Positions 9,829-19,711 of a stretch of DNA of 64,000 nucleotides are shown piece by piece. Source of the stretch: DATKFM01 sp963810485 (lineage in GTDB: Bacteria; Pseudomonadota; Alphaproteobacteria; Dongiales; Dongiaceae); NCBI GenBank assembly GCA_963810485.1, contig CAWENQ010000002.1, positions 248,001-312,000 of the forward strand, read 5' to 3'. The position numbers were made by a program, and so were the translations under genes. The notes below the pieces were generated by a model. It saw only the letters and a list, made by a program, of their open reading frames with translations. It was not told where the DNA came from and did not search any database. Each line of letters begins with the position of its first letter. Position 1 is the stretch's first letter.

Positions 9829-11056
9829 ATGCCACCTGAAAAAATCGGGACGCTGATCGTCGGCGGCGGTCAGGCCGGATTGGCGATGAGCGAGCAGCTC
9901 AGCAAGCGCGGCCTGTCCCATCTCATCGTGGAACGGCATCGGATTGCCGAACGCTGGCGCACGGAAAGGTGGGATGGTTTGCACGCCAACGGTCCCGCCT
10001 GGCATGACAGATTGCCGGGATTGCCGATCGCCGGCGTCGATCCCGACGGCTTTGCGACGCGCAACCAGATGGTGGACTACTTTGTCGCCTACGCCGAGCG
10101 GATCGAAGCACCCATCCGCTGCGGCATCGCGGTGACGGCGCTGCACGCGAAGGCCGGCGGGACCGGCTTCCGCGCCGAGACTTCCGAGGGCGAGATCGAC
10201 GCCGACAACCTGGTCGCCGCCACCGGACCGTTTCAACGCCCGATCATCCCGGCCGTCGTGCCGCCGGAAACCGGGATCGTGCAAATGCATTCCAATGGGT
10301 ACCGCAATCCCGGCCAGTTGCCGGAAGGCGCGGTGCTCGTGGTCGGGGCCGGTTCGTCGGGTGCTCAGATCGCCGACGAACTGTCGCGGGCGGGCCGGCG
10401 CGTCTATCTGTCCGTCGGCCACCATGAGCGGCCTCCCCGGCGATATCGCGGGCGCGATTTCTGCTGGTGGCTGGGTGTCCTGGGCCGGTGGGACGCGACA
10501 TCTAGCGATCCGTCGGAGAAGCATGTCACGATCGCGGTCAGCGGCGCGTATGGCGGCCGCACCATCGACTTTCGGCGCCTTGCGGCGGATGGCGTCACGC
10601 TACTGGGCAGGGCGGAGGGTTTCGGCGACGGCGCGATGCGGTTCTCACCCGACCTGGCGAGCAACCTCGCGCAAGGCGACGCGTCCTACCTGTCCTTTCT
10701 CGACGCGGCCGACGCCTATGTTGTTCAGAAAGGCCTCGACCTGCCGGAGGAGCCGGCGGCTCGAACCCTCGAACCGGAGCCGGCCTGCGTCACCGACCCC
10801 GTCCTGCAGCTCAACCTCCGCGCAGCCGGCATTGCCTCCATCGTCTGGGCAACAGGATTTGGAACTCGATTTCGGCTGGCTGAAGGCCGGCGCATTCGAC
10901 GAACGCGGCGTGCCGGTCCATCGCCGCGGCGTAACGGATGTGCCCGGCCTCTACTTCCTCGGACTGAGCTGGCTCTCCCGACGGGCGTCGGCCTTCATCT
11001 TCGGCGTCGGGCAGGATGCGACGCATCTGGCGGAACATATTGCCGCGCGCAGGTAG
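9829..11056 (+). CDS. FAD-dependent monooxygenase/oxidoreductase (one frameshift)
   Basis: Flavin-binding oxidoreductase of the CzcO / flavin monooxygenase type, 408 residues when repaired. The FAD Rossmann motif is GGGQAGLAMSEQL at the N-terminus and the second, NAD(P)H-binding motif is VVGAGSSGAQIADEL. The C-terminal part reads PGLYFLGLSWLSRRASAFIFGVGQDA, typical of the family. The frame breaks at gg 10861-10862 (GGATTTGGAACTC); dropping one g joins WATGF directly to ELDFGWL. Substrate unknown. Confidence 0.82.
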
Positions 11057-11092
11057 CGGCCCCATCCATTCTCATGACGACGTCATCGGCGG

Positions 11093-11110
11093 ATTGGACT
11101 TTGGTCCAAT
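11093..11110. promoter_or_regulatory. Palindrome ATTGGACTTTGGTCCAAT, candidate operator (copy 1)
   Basis: Seven-base perfect arms ATTGGAC / GTCCAAT around TTTG. It lies in the 271-bp gap upstream of the sulfatase gene, 217 bp from its start codon. The same 18-mer with one change recurs at 40190-40207, upstream of the decarboxylase operon. Repeated, perfectly symmetric and intergenic, it looks like a binding site for a dimeric regulator; which one is unknown. Confidence 0.5.
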
Positions 11111-11327
11111 TGTGAATGGCAACCCAAGCCCCTACTGATGCTTCCATTGGGTCGAGCATGGGGCCAATCGGCCGCGTGCCCGCTATCTGCGTATCCGCAC
11201 AAACGAAGCAAGTTCACGGCGTCGCGTACCGGCCAAACTTTTCCGGCATGTTCAGCGGCACAAATCGGGCTGGTTCACAGCAACGACATGCCCGCAGGCG
11301 GGCAAGCAGCCAAGTTGGAGGGTTCCT

Positions 11328-12968
11328 ATGCGTCATCAGCTACTTATCCGCGCCACGGCCGTGGCCGCCACAGCCATTCTATTGGCGGCAGTGCCGGCCT
11401 TCGCCCAGGACAAGCCGAACATCGTTCTCATCGTTTCCGATGACACCGGCTATGGCGACCTGGGCCCCTATGGCGGCGGCGAAGGGCGCGGCATGCCCAC
11501 GCCTAATATCGACCGCCTGGCCGACGAGGGGATGACGTTCTTCGACTTCTATGCTCAGCCAAGCTGCACGCCCGGCCGGGCAGCCATGCAAACCGGCCGC
11601 ATTCCGAACCGCAGCGGCATGACCACCGTGGCCTTCCAGGGCCAGGGCGGCGGCCTGCCGGCGGCGGAGTGGACCTTGGCATCGGTGCTGAAGACAGCGG
11701 GATACCAGACCTTCTTTACCGGCAAATGGCACCTGGGCGAAGCCGACTATGCGATGCCCACCGCCCAGGGCTATGACGAGATGAAGTATACCGGTCTCTA
11801 TCATCTCAACGCCTATACCTACGCCGACCCCACCTGGTTCCCGGACATGGATCCCGAGCTTCGCGCGATGTTCGAGAAGGTGACCAAGGGATCGCTATCA
11901 GGCAAGGCAGGGGAAGCACCGAAAGAGGATTTCAAGATCAACGGACAGTATGTGGACACGCCCGAAAAAGGCGTCGTCGGTATCCCGTTCTTTGATGGTT
12001 ATGTGGAAAAAGCGGCACTCGATTATCTCGATCAGGTCGCCAAGTCCGACACGCCGTTTTTCCTGAACGTCAACTACATGAAGGTGCATCAGCCGAACCT
12101 GCCGCACCCCGATTTCATCCATAAGTCATTGTCCAAGAGCAAGTATGCCGACTCGGTAGTGGAACTCGACGCCCATATCGGCGCCATCATGGACAAGCTG
12201 CGGGCGCTCGGCCTCGACAAGAACACGTTCGTCTTCTACACGACCGACAACGGCGCCTGGCAGGATGTCTATCCGGACGCCGGCTACACGCCGTTCCGCG
12301 GCACCAAGGGAACGGTGCGTGAAGGCGGCAACCGCGTTCCCGCCATTGCCTGGTGGCCGGGCAAGATCGCGGCCAACAAGAAGAACCATGAGATCGTCGG
12401 CGGCCTCGACCTGATGGCGACCTTCGCCTCCGTGGCCGGCATCAAGCTGCCGGAGAACGACCGCGAGGGAAAGCCGATCTATTTCGACAGCATCGACATG
12501 TCGCCGGTCCTCTTTGGCACAGGCAAGTCGGGCCGCAAGAACTGGTTCTATTTCACCGAGAACGAGCTGACTCCCGGCGCGGCGCGCGTTGGCAACTACA
12601 AGGCCGTGTTCAATCTGCGCGGGGATAACGGTCAAGCAACGGGCGGCCTTGCCGTCGACTCCAATCAGGGATGGAAAGGTGCGGAGAAGTACGTCGCCAC
12701 GGTGCCGCAGGTTTTCGATCTCTGGCAGGATCCCCAGGAGCGCTATGACATCTTCATGAACAACTACACGGAGCGCACCTGGACGATGGTGACCATCAGC
12801 GCCGCGATCAAGGATCTCATGAAGACTTACGTGAAGTATCCGCCGCGCAAGCTGCAAAGCGAGGTCTACACCGGTCCTATCACCATTACGCAATACGAGC
12901 GGTTCCAGAGCATGCGGGACCTGCTTGAGAAGGAGGGCGTCAATATTCCGATGCCATCCGGAAACTGA
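11328..12968 (+). CDS. Periplasmic arylsulfatase (Cys-type sulfatase)
   Basis: Type I sulfatase of 546 residues with a signal peptide cleaved near AFA-QDK (residue 26). Metal aspartates are in SDDTGYGD (Asp38, Asp39). The maturation motif CTPGR starts at Cys80, which would be converted to formylglycine. Other family motifs are GKWHLG and the TTDNGAW region. It would hydrolyse sulfate esters, or possibly phosphonate or phosphate esters, in the periplasm. No formylglycine-generating enzyme is in the window. A secreted HAD hydrolase follows after about 100 bp, and the order sulfatase, HAD, MscS suggests a functional neighbourhood. Confidence 0.92.
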   Translation: MRHQLLIRATAVAATAILLAAVPAFAQDKPNIVLIVSDDTGYGDLGPYGGGEGRGMPTPNIDRLADEGMTFFDFYAQPSCTPGRAAMQTGRIPNRSGMTTVAFQGQGGGLPAAEWTLASVLKTAGYQTFFTGKWHLGEADYAMPTAQGYDEMKYTGLYHLNAYTYADPTWFPDMDPELRAMFEKVTKGSLSGKAGEAPKEDFKINGQYVDTPEKGVVGIPFFDGYVEKAALDYLDQVAKSDTPFFLNVNYMKVHQPNLPHPDFIHKSLSKSKYADSVVELDAHIGAIMDKLRALGLDKNTFVFYTTDNGAWQDVYPDAGYTPFRGTKGTVREGGNRVPAIAWWPGKIAANKKNHEIVGGLDLMATFASVAGIKLPENDREGKPIYFDSIDMSPVLFGTGKSGRKNWFYFTENELTPGAARVGNYKAVFNLRGDNGQATGGLAVDSNQGWKGAEKYVATVPQVFDLWQDPQERYDIFMNNYTERTWTMVTISAAIKDLMKTYVKYPPRKLQSEVYTGPITITQYERFQSMRDLLEKEGVNIPMPSGN

Positions 12969-12976
12969 GTCCGGCC

Positions 12977-13005
12977 GCTGCTCCGGGTCGTCGGCTCGGA
13001 GCAGC
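12977..13005 (+). terminator. Hairpin after the sulfatase gene
   Basis: A perfect 9-bp stem, GCTGCTCCG / CGGAGCAGC, with an 11-base loop starts nine bases after the sulfatase stop. There is no T-tract, so termination efficiency is doubtful. Confidence 0.4.
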
Positions 13006-13073
13006 ATTCCACCCTAGTTGCGGCTGTACTCCGTACTAAGGGACCTATGCAGAGAGATCAAAGGGGGCATCCA

Positions 13074-14072
13074 ATGAGTAGCCTGCCGTTCTTCGTGCGC
13101 CACATCGTCGCGATCACGCTGATTCTGCTGGTCGGGGCTGCCGCTCAAGCAGCCGATCCTCTACCATCCTGGAACGACAGTGCCGCGAAGAAGGCCATCA
13201 TCGCGTTTGTCGACGAGGTGACAAAAGATGGCAGCGCCGGATTCGTCGCGCCTGCCGAGCGCATCGCCACCTTCGACAATGACGGCACGCTCTGGAGCGA
13301 GCAGCCGATGTATTTTCAGCTCCTGTTCGCCATTGATCGCGTTAAGGCTCTGGCGTCCCAGCATCCGGAATGGAAGACGACGCAGCCGTTCCAGGCGGTC
13401 CTGGAAGGCGACATGAAAGCGCTTGCGGCCGCCGGCGAGAAGGGCCTGGTCGAGCTGGTCATGGCAACACACGCGGGCATGACGACGGAGGAGTTCGGAA
13501 AGATCGTCACGGATTGGGTGACTTCGGCCAAGCACCCGGTCAAAAAGCGGGCTTATACCGACCTCGTCTACCAGCCGATGCTAGAGCTGCTGAACTATCT
13601 GCGCGCCAACGGGTTCAAGACCTACATTGTCTCGGGCGGCGGCATCGAATTCATGCGGCCCTGGGTCGAGCGCGTCTACGGTATTCCCCCCGAGCAAGTC
13701 GTCGGCAGCAGCATCAAGCTGAAGTTCCAGATGGAGGGGAACACGCCGGTCCTGGTGCGGCAGGCGGAGGTCGACTTCATCGACGACAAGGAAGGCAAGC
13801 CCGTCGGCATCCAGAAATTCATCGGGCGCCGGCCGATCGCCGCTTTCGGAAATTCCGACGGCGACCTTCAGATGCTGCAGTGGACGACCGCCGGAGACGG
13901 GCCGCGGTTCGCACTGATCGTCCACCACACCGACGGCGCGCGCGAATGGGCCTATGACCGCAAATCCTCCATCGGCCACCTCGACAAGGCCTTGGATGCG
14001 GCATCCCAGGGCGGCTGGACCGTGGTGGACATGAAGAAGGATTGGAAGGTCATCTATCCCTTTGAGAAGTAA
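13074..14072 (+). CDS. Secreted HAD-family hydrolase/phosphatase
   Basis: A 332-residue protein with a signal peptide (cleavage near AQA-ADP, residue 27). HAD motif I is FDNDGTLW (Asp68, Asp70), motif II is the serine of IVSGGG, and motif IV is GNSDGDLQM. HAD enzymes are mostly cytoplasmic, so export is notable; exported members are usually acid phosphatases. The start is the ATG at 13074 with AGGGGG upstream; a longer version from 13047 lacks a ribosome site and would spoil the signal peptide. It sits between the sulfatase and an MscS channel. Confidence 0.85.
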   Translation: MSSLPFFVRHIVAITLILLVGAAAQAADPLPSWNDSAAKKAIIAFVDEVTKDGSAGFVAPAERIATFDNDGTLWSEQPMYFQLLFAIDRVKALASQHPEWKTTQPFQAVLEGDMKALAAAGEKGLVELVMATHAGMTTEEFGKIVTDWVTSAKHPVKKRAYTDLVYQPMLELLNYLRANGFKTYIVSGGGIEFMRPWVERVYGIPPEQVVGSSIKLKFQMEGNTPVLVRQAEVDFIDDKEGKPVGIQKFIGRRPIAAFGNSDGDLQMLQWTTAGDGPRFALIVHHTDGAREWAYDRKSSIGHLDKALDAASQGGWTVVDMKKDWKVIYPFEK

Positions 14073-14136
14073 TGGGCGCAAGCGGATCGCGGAAACTTTC
14101 GTTGCAGCCCAGCATTGTTCCTGACAGCCTTATGGA

Positions 14137-15772
14137 ATGACGCGGACGATACATCGCCTCCTAGCTGCAATGCTCCTTGTCGGGGTTAGCCTTGGGGTCT
14201 TGCCGGCGGTTTCAGCCCAGGAAGTAACGCAACCGACTCGCCCGTCCTCGTTGGAAACCGCGCCCGTCACGATCGACGGCAGCTTTCTCTTTCATCTGCG
14301 CGGCGTTTCCGCCTATTCGGCCGAGGATCGCGCCCAGGTGGTCATGCAGCGCATCGTGAACACGGCGCGCAATCCGGCGGTCACGAGCGAGATGATCGTC
14401 GTCAAAGCGCTGCCGGACCGATCCGACATTGTCGCAGGCAATGCGCTGGTCCTGTCGATTTTCGATGTCGATGCCGAATTGGAGGGAGTTGATCGCCCTA
14501 TCCTTGTCGAAGCCATGCTCCAGCAGGTTCGCGACGCCGTTGAGCAATACCGCCGGGATCGAAGCCCCCAGAGTTTGGCCACCTTTGCCGCCTACGCAAT
14601 CGCTGTCACGATCGCCTTTGCAATAGCACTCGTCGTCTTCTTCCTGTCCATGCGATTTCTCAATCGCTTCGCCGCCGCGCGGCATCTGAAATACATCGCC
14701 CCCCTGGAGGCCAAATCATCAAGGATCGTCCGGGCCGACCAGGTCTGGAAACTGCTGCATGCCGTTCTCAGAATTCTCTGGATCATCATCTTTGTGATCC
14801 TGGTTTACGCTTACCTGGCGTACTTGCTGGGGCTGTTCCCCTGGACTAGAGCGCTATCGACGCGGCTCTCCGATCTGGTCGGCGACCGGCTGTTGACTGT
14901 CGGCGTGGCAATCCTTGATGCCCTACCGGATTTGCTCCTGGTCGCGGTACTCATCCTGATCACCCGCTACGTCTTGAAGATAGCGCGCCTGTTCTTCGAC
15001 GCCTTGAGGGAAGGTCATCTGGCCATTGGCCGGTTTCTGCCGGAATGGGCGGATCCCACTTACAAGATCGTCCGCCTGATCATCGTGGCATTCGCATTTG
15101 TGGTCGCCTATCCGTATCTCCCCGGCTCCGGGACGGCGGCATTTCACGGCGTCTCGATCTTTCTCGGCGTCCTGCTGTCGCTTGGGTCTTCATCGGTGAT
15201 CTCGAATGTGATCGCCGGCCACACGTTGGTCTATCGCCGTGCATTCCATGTCGGCGACATGGTGAAGATCCAGGACACCATGGGTGAAGTCGTTGAGACC
15301 AGTCTCCTGGTAACGCGTGTCCGCACGCCAAAGAATGAATTCGTGGTCATCCCGAACTCGGTGATTCTCAACAATCAGCTGCTGAACTACAGCGAGCTGG
15401 CCCGGAAGAATGGCGTTATCCTCAGCACCACGGTCGGCATCGGCTACGAAGTTCCGTGGCGGCAAACGGAAGCGATGCTCCTGTTGGCCGCGGAGCGCAC
15501 CGAAGGCAGTTGCCCGCGAGCCGACACCGTTTGTCCATCAGCTCGAGCTCGGCGATTTCGATATCAAATACGAGCTGAACGTCCATTGCCTGGATGCCCA
15601 TGCGATGCTGCATGTTCGCACGGCTCTCCACCGGAACATCCTCGACCTGTTCAACGAACATGGCGTGCAGATCATGACACCGGCCTATGAAGGCGATCCG
15701 GAAAAGCCAAAGGTCGTGCCGCGCGAGCAATGGTTTGCGCCGCCGGCCCGGCCGGTTGATCCGGAGTTCTGA
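14137..15772 (+). CDS. MscS-family mechanosensitive ion channel (one frameshift)
   Basis: Inner-membrane channel, 544 residues when repaired. A signal peptide (to about 27, VSAQ) precedes a periplasmic domain of about 120 residues, then roughly five membrane segments. The MscS pore/beta domain includes LGSSSVISNVIAGHTLVYRRAFHVGD and a PNSVILNNQLLNYS motif. It would release solutes on hypo-osmotic shock. The frame breaks near gg 15505-15506 in GCACCGAAGGCAG; removing one base joins LLAAERTE to AVAREPTPFV and restores the C-terminal domain ending in PVDPEF. Confidence 0.82.
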
Positions 15773-15904
15773 TGGTCGATCATGAAAATGCGATGCAGGC
15801 GTGGGAGCCTACGTCATGAGGTCGGCGCCGCCGGTGCGGGCCGTCCCAATCACTGCGGCCAGCTAAACCCGCCGTAACCTGGGCACGGATAGCACCTGCC
15901 CGGC

Positions 15905-16540
15905 CTAGCCGACGATGTCCCAGTTGCCGTCCGGGCGGCGGCAGGCCGTGCCGGCGAGCGACTCCGGTGCGCCGTTGATCACCACCGTGGTGGTGTAGTT
16001 GCGGCAGTAGCGGCCGCCGGCCTGGTAGGTCGCCTGGGGCACGACGTTGTAGTCATAGCCGTTGGGATCGCGCCAATGCACGGGCGCTCCATCGGCGGCG
16101 TATTCGAGGGCGTGGCCCATGCAGGCTTCGTCCGCGTTGTCCATCGCCTTGCCGATCAGACCGCCGACAACGCCGCCGACGATCAGACCGCCGATGATGC
16201 CAAGGGCCTTGTCGTCATCGTCGACAACCTGAGAGCCGACCACCGCGCCGGTGGCGGCGCCCAGCGCGGCGCCGATCTCCGTGCGATTGCAGCGGCCCAG
16301 ATCGATGCCATAGGGGATCTGGAATGGTGCTGGCTGCTCGACAACAACGGTCTCGCTACCCTGCTTCTTTTTCTTGTCCTTCTTGCCGTGCTTGGCCCTG
16401 TAGCCCCAGGCAGGCGCCCAGGGCGGCGGATCAGCCTGCACGGGCGCCGGCAGGGCCACGGCCACAGCCGCTAACAGGGCGAGGCCTGCAACGAGCCTGC
16501 GGCGAAGGTTAATCGGACGCATGAGCATAAGGCGCGACAT
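15905..16540 (-). CDS. Exported glycine-zipper protein (17-kDa surface antigen type)
   Basis: A 211-residue exported protein with an N-terminal signal and a lysine-rich patch (KHGKKDKKKK). A glycine-zipper membrane segment, GAALGAATGAVVGSQ plus GLIVGGVVGGLIG, is as in Rickettsia 17-kDa antigen-like proteins. The C-terminal tail, YCRNYTTTVVINGAPES then GTACRRPDGNW, matches the tail of the lipoprotein at 17688-18200. The start is chosen at the ATG preceded by GGAGG. Role unknown, probably outer-membrane structure. Confidence 0.78.
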   Translation of the reverse strand: MSRLMLMRPINLRRRLVAGLALLAAVAVALPAPVQADPPPWAPAWGYRAKHGKKDKKKKQGSETVVVEQPAPFQIPYGIDLGRCNRTEIGAALGAATGAVVGSQVVDDDDKALGIIGGLIVGGVVGGLIGKAMDNADEACMGHALEYAADGAPVHWRDPNGYDYNVVPQATYQAGGRYCRNYTTTVVINGAPESLAGTACRRPDGNWDIVG

Positions 16541-16557
16541 CGTGGCCTCCATCCTGC

Positions 16558-17655
16558 CTAGGACGCTGGTGTACCGTATGCAGTGATAAGCCTCAGATGA
16601 TTAACAAGCTCTAAACTAACTTCGCCCGATGGCTCGAGGCCGTTGTCGCGCTGGTAACGCGCGATCGCCTGTTGTGTCTGCCGGTCGAGAAATCCATCCA
16701 TCGGGCCAACGGTGTAGCCGCGTGCCTGCAATTCGCGCTCGATGGTTTCGACATAGACGGCGTGGAGTTTCACGATCTCCTGTGTGTTCGGTGGCGTCGC
16801 GCCTGGATAGGCGTCGCTATCGGCCGGGGCGTAGACACCGGCGGTATCGCTGTTGTCGTCCTGCATCGGCGGCAGCTCCTCGTATTCCGGCGTGCCGTTA
16901 TTGCCGGGCGGATATTGCGACGGCGCGCTCGCCACGCGGGTGTTGCGCACCGGCGGGTCCGTGTACTGCAGATGGTCCAGGAGTGCGGCGGAGGCGCGGC
17001 CGTCGACCGGCAATTGCGCGTCGACCTGATACTGCTCGATCGCCGCGCGCGTGCGCGGACCGGCGACGCCGTCGGCCGGGCCGGGATCGTAGCCATGCAC
17101 CGCCAGGTTCCACTGGAGGTCCATGGTTTCCGTGCGGTTCAGCGCGCGAGAGTCGGTGTGGTAGCCGTTGTCGGCAGTGTCATTGCCGTTCGGATCGCCA
17201 TAGCCATTGGGATCATAGGTGCCGCCGGTGTTGTAGTTGCGCGGCGGCGTTTGCGCGGCGATGGCCGTGCCCGGCCGCCATTCCCGCGCCAGGCGCTGCG
17301 CTTCATCGATCTCCGAAGGCGTCAGGCGCCAGGACATGCCGTCACGCGCGGAGGCCGCCTGTGGTTGGCCGCGGGCCGCCGCCACATGGAGCCAGGCATA
17401 GGCGGTGACGTAGTCGGGCTGAACGCCCAAGCCGTCGCGATAGATGATGCCGACGAGATATTGCGCGCGGCCGTCTCCCTGCGCCGCCAGCGGCTCCAGC
17501 TCATAGAGCGCGGTGCTGTAATCCTGCCGCTCGAAAGCGGCCTGGCCGTCGGTGTAGTCGGCCCGGGCGTTGCCGCCCAGGCCGATCATCAGCGCGGCAA
17601 CAGCCGCCAGCAGCATCTGCTGCTGGCGGCTGCGTTGGGGGCGATTGCTGCGCAT
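16558..17655 (-). CDS. Sel1-repeat protein with two peptidoglycan-binding domains
   Basis: A 365-residue exported protein. A signal peptide ends near ARA-DYT (about 32). One or two Sel1/TPR-like repeats follow (QDYSTALYELEPLAAQGDGRAQYLVG). Two PG_binding_1 domains lie in the C-terminal half: LAVHGYDPGPADGVAGPRTR and LQARGYTVGPMDGFLDRQTQ. A Pro/Asn/Asp-rich linker lies between. It probably binds cell wall and scaffolds partner proteins. The ATG at 17655 has GGGGAAG upstream. It lies between two related 17-kDa-antigen type proteins. Confidence 0.85.
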   Translation of the reverse strand: MRSNRPQRSRQQQMLLAAVAALMIGLGGNARADYTDGQAAFERQDYSTALYELEPLAAQGDGRAQYLVGIIYRDGLGVQPDYVTAYAWLHVAAARGQPQAASARDGMSWRLTPSEIDEAQRLAREWRPGTAIAAQTPPRNYNTGGTYDPNGYGDPNGNDTADNGYHTDSRALNRTETMDLQWNLAVHGYDPGPADGVAGPRTRAAIEQYQVDAQLPVDGRASAALLDHLQYTDPPVRNTRVASAPSQYPPGNNGTPEYEELPPMQDDNSDTAGVYAPADSDAYPGATPPNTQEIVKLHAVYVETIERELQARGYTVGPMDGFLDRQTQQAIARYQRDNGLEPSGEVSLELVNHLRLITAYGTPAS

Positions 17656-17687
17656 CGCTGACTTCCCCTTTTGCTTGTGCAGGACCG

Positions 17688-18200
17688 TTAGCCGGCGATC
17701 TGCCAATTGCCGTCGGCGCGGCGGCAAGCGGTGCCGTAACCGGTCTGCGGGCGGCCGTCGATCACGACGGTCGTCTGGTACTCGCGGCAATACTGGCCGT
17801 TGCTGCTCTGGTAGGTGTTGTTCGGCTGCGTATAGCCATGGTTGCCGTTGTTCGGATTGTTCCACTGGGCAGAGCCGCCATCGGGGTAGCGCTCCAGCGC
17901 TTCATACTGAGAGCGCTGCGCCATCAACTTGTCCTGATCGTCCATGTAGGCGCCGATCTGGTTGCCCAGCAGACCGCCGACGAAGACACCGGCCGCCGTG
18001 CCGATGAGCTGGCCCGTGCTGCCCTTCTTGCCGATCGTCGAACCGGCCCAGCCGCCGAGGCCGGCGCCGACCACCGTGCCGACGATTTCCTTGTTGATGC
18101 CGGTGCCGCCGCCACCGCCGTAGGGGTTGTTGCTCGCGCAACCCGCCAATGCAGTGCTCGCCGTCAGCGCCAGGACCAGTCCAATCTTCGCGATTTTCAT
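17688..18200 (-). CDS. Outer-membrane lipoprotein, 17-kDa surface antigen family
   Basis: A 170-residue lipoprotein: signal peptide with lipobox LAGC (Cys20), a glycine run, then a glycine-zipper segment (GTVVGAGLGGWAGSTIG and GVFVGGLLGNQIGAYMDD). A QN-rich stretch and the tail YCREYQTTVVIDGRPQT then GTACRRADGNW follow. The tail is nearly the same as in the protein at 15905-16540. Strong ribosome site GGAG upstream. Probably an envelope-stabilising lipoprotein. Confidence 0.87.
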   Translation of the reverse strand: MKIAKIGLVLALTASTALAGCASNNPYGGGGGTGINKEIVGTVVGAGLGGWAGSTIGKKGSTGQLIGTAAGVFVGGLLGNQIGAYMDDQDKLMAQRSQYEALERYPDGGSAQWNNPNNGNHGYTQPNNTYQSSNGQYCREYQTTVVIDGRPQTGYGTACRRADGNWQIAG

Positions 18201-18364
18201 AGCTGCGTTCCTTTCTCCACGAAGTTCGTTCTTGCACGTCATGGCACCCCCAACTGGTCGGCGCCTTCATGACTGGCATGGAGATTCGCATAGCGCGACT
18301 GAACCCAATCTGATCGGCCGGTTCATCCGCCGTTCAGCTTCGGGTTCTGATAAAACTAGTAATT

Positions 18365-19711
18365 TCAGTCTGTTACAGCGGCCGGCAAGCGGAGCACGGC
18401 GCGCGCGCCGCCGGCCGGAGAAGCCTCAAGCCGGATCGAGCCGTCATAGAGTTCGGCGATCTCGCGCACGATGGCGAGGCCCAAGCCGGAGCCGGGCACC
18501 TGCTCGTCGAGCCGCTTGCCGCGGGCAAAGACGGCCTCGCGCTGGTCCGGCGCGAGGCCCGGTCCATCGTCATCGACGGTGCAGGTAATCTGCGTGCCAT
18601 CTGACGAAGCCTGAAGCTCCACATGGCCACGGGCCCATTTGCAGGCGTTGTCGAGGAGATTGCCCAGCATCTCCTCCAGATCCTGGCGCTCGCCGCGGAA
18701 GGCCAGATTGGGCGACACCCGCACATCCAGCTGCAGCACGCGATCCCGGTAAATCTTCTCGAGCGTGCGGCGCAGATCGTCGGCCACCGGCGCGAAGGGC
18801 ACGCGGGCGCCGAGCACCCGCGCCGCCGCCGCCGTGCGGGCACGGGCCAGATAATGATCGACATGGCGGCGCATGACATCGACCTGCCGCTTCACCGTGT
18901 CGGCAAGCGGTGCGCCGTCGGCGCCCGCTTCGTTGGTGAGAACGGAGAGCGGCGTCTTCAGCGCATGGGCCAGGTTGCTCACTTGCGTGCGGGCGCGATC
19001 CACCACGGCCGCATTCTGTTCCAGCAGCGTGTTGATCTCGCTGGAAAGTGGCATGATCTCCGATGGGAACTCGCCTTCCAGCCGCTCCGCCTTGCCGGTG
19101 CGCACGGCGATGATCGCCTGGCGGATGCGGCGCAGCGGGCTGAGGCCGTAGCGCACCTGCAGGAAGATCGCGACCAGAAGGCCGAAACCAAGCAGCAGCA
19201 GCGACCAGGCGAGCACGAAGTTGAACTTGCGGATCTCGGCGTCGATCTCGCTGCGGTCGCCGGCGACGGCGATCACATAGCGGCCCGTGCCGCCGGGCAG
19301 CGACACCGCGCGCTCGGCCAGCCGCAACGGCACTTCCTCCGGACCGATGATGTCGCGCGTGGCGACATCCGTGCCCTCGACATCGCCGACGGCAAGACCC
19401 TGATCCCAGAGGGAACGCGATTGCAGCGCTGCGTTGTCCGGGCCGCTGATCTGCCAATACCAGCCCGAATAGGCCTGATCGAAGCGCGGCTCGCCCAGCG
19501 GCCGCGACAGGGTCAGGGATTCGTCGGGCGCCACCTCGACAACGGCAATCAGGCTGTCCATCAGGGCGTTCAGCCGTGCATCGAAACTCCGCACGACATA
19601 GTCGCGGAAGATCGCCGACAGCATCAGGCCGACGGCCAGCAGCGCAACGGCGATCCAGGCCCCCGCCGCCAGGATCAGGCGGAGAGCGAGCGAGCCGGTT
19701 CTACGCCTCAT
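18365..19711 (-). CDS. Two-component sensor histidine kinase, PhoQ-like
   Basis: A 448-residue inner-membrane kinase. It has TM1 (about 10-33), a periplasmic sensor of about 130 residues, TM2 (about 166-187), HAMP, an H-box with NLAHALKTPL (His249), N-box NLLDNACKWA, and G-boxes DDDGPGLAPDQ and GSGLGLAIV. The ALKTPL H-box is the PhoQ-type variant. It starts inside the end of the response-regulator gene (11-bp overlap), giving translational coupling. The PepSY gene upstream in the same operon may sense or modulate the kinase periplasmic domain. Confidence 0.9.
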   Translation of the reverse strand: MRRRTGSLALRLILAAGAWIAVALLAVGLMLSAIFRDYVVRSFDARLNALMDSLIAVVEVAPDESLTLSRPLGEPRFDQAYSGWYWQISGPDNAALQSRSLWDQGLAVGDVEGTDVATRDIIGPEEVPLRLAERAVSLPGGTGRYVIAVAGDRSEIDAEIRKFNFVLAWSLLLLGFGLLVAIFLQVRYGLSPLRRIRQAIIAVRTGKAERLEGEFPSEIMPLSSEINTLLEQNAAVVDRARTQVSNLAHALKTPLSVLTNEAGADGAPLADTVKRQVDVMRRHVDHYLARARTAAAARVLGARVPFAPVADDLRRTLEKIYRDRVLQLDVRVSPNLAFRGERQDLEEMLGNLLDNACKWARGHVELQASSDGTQITCTVDDDGPGLAPDQREAVFARGKRLDEQVPGSGLGLAIVREIAELYDGSIRLEASPAGGARAVLRLPAAVTD

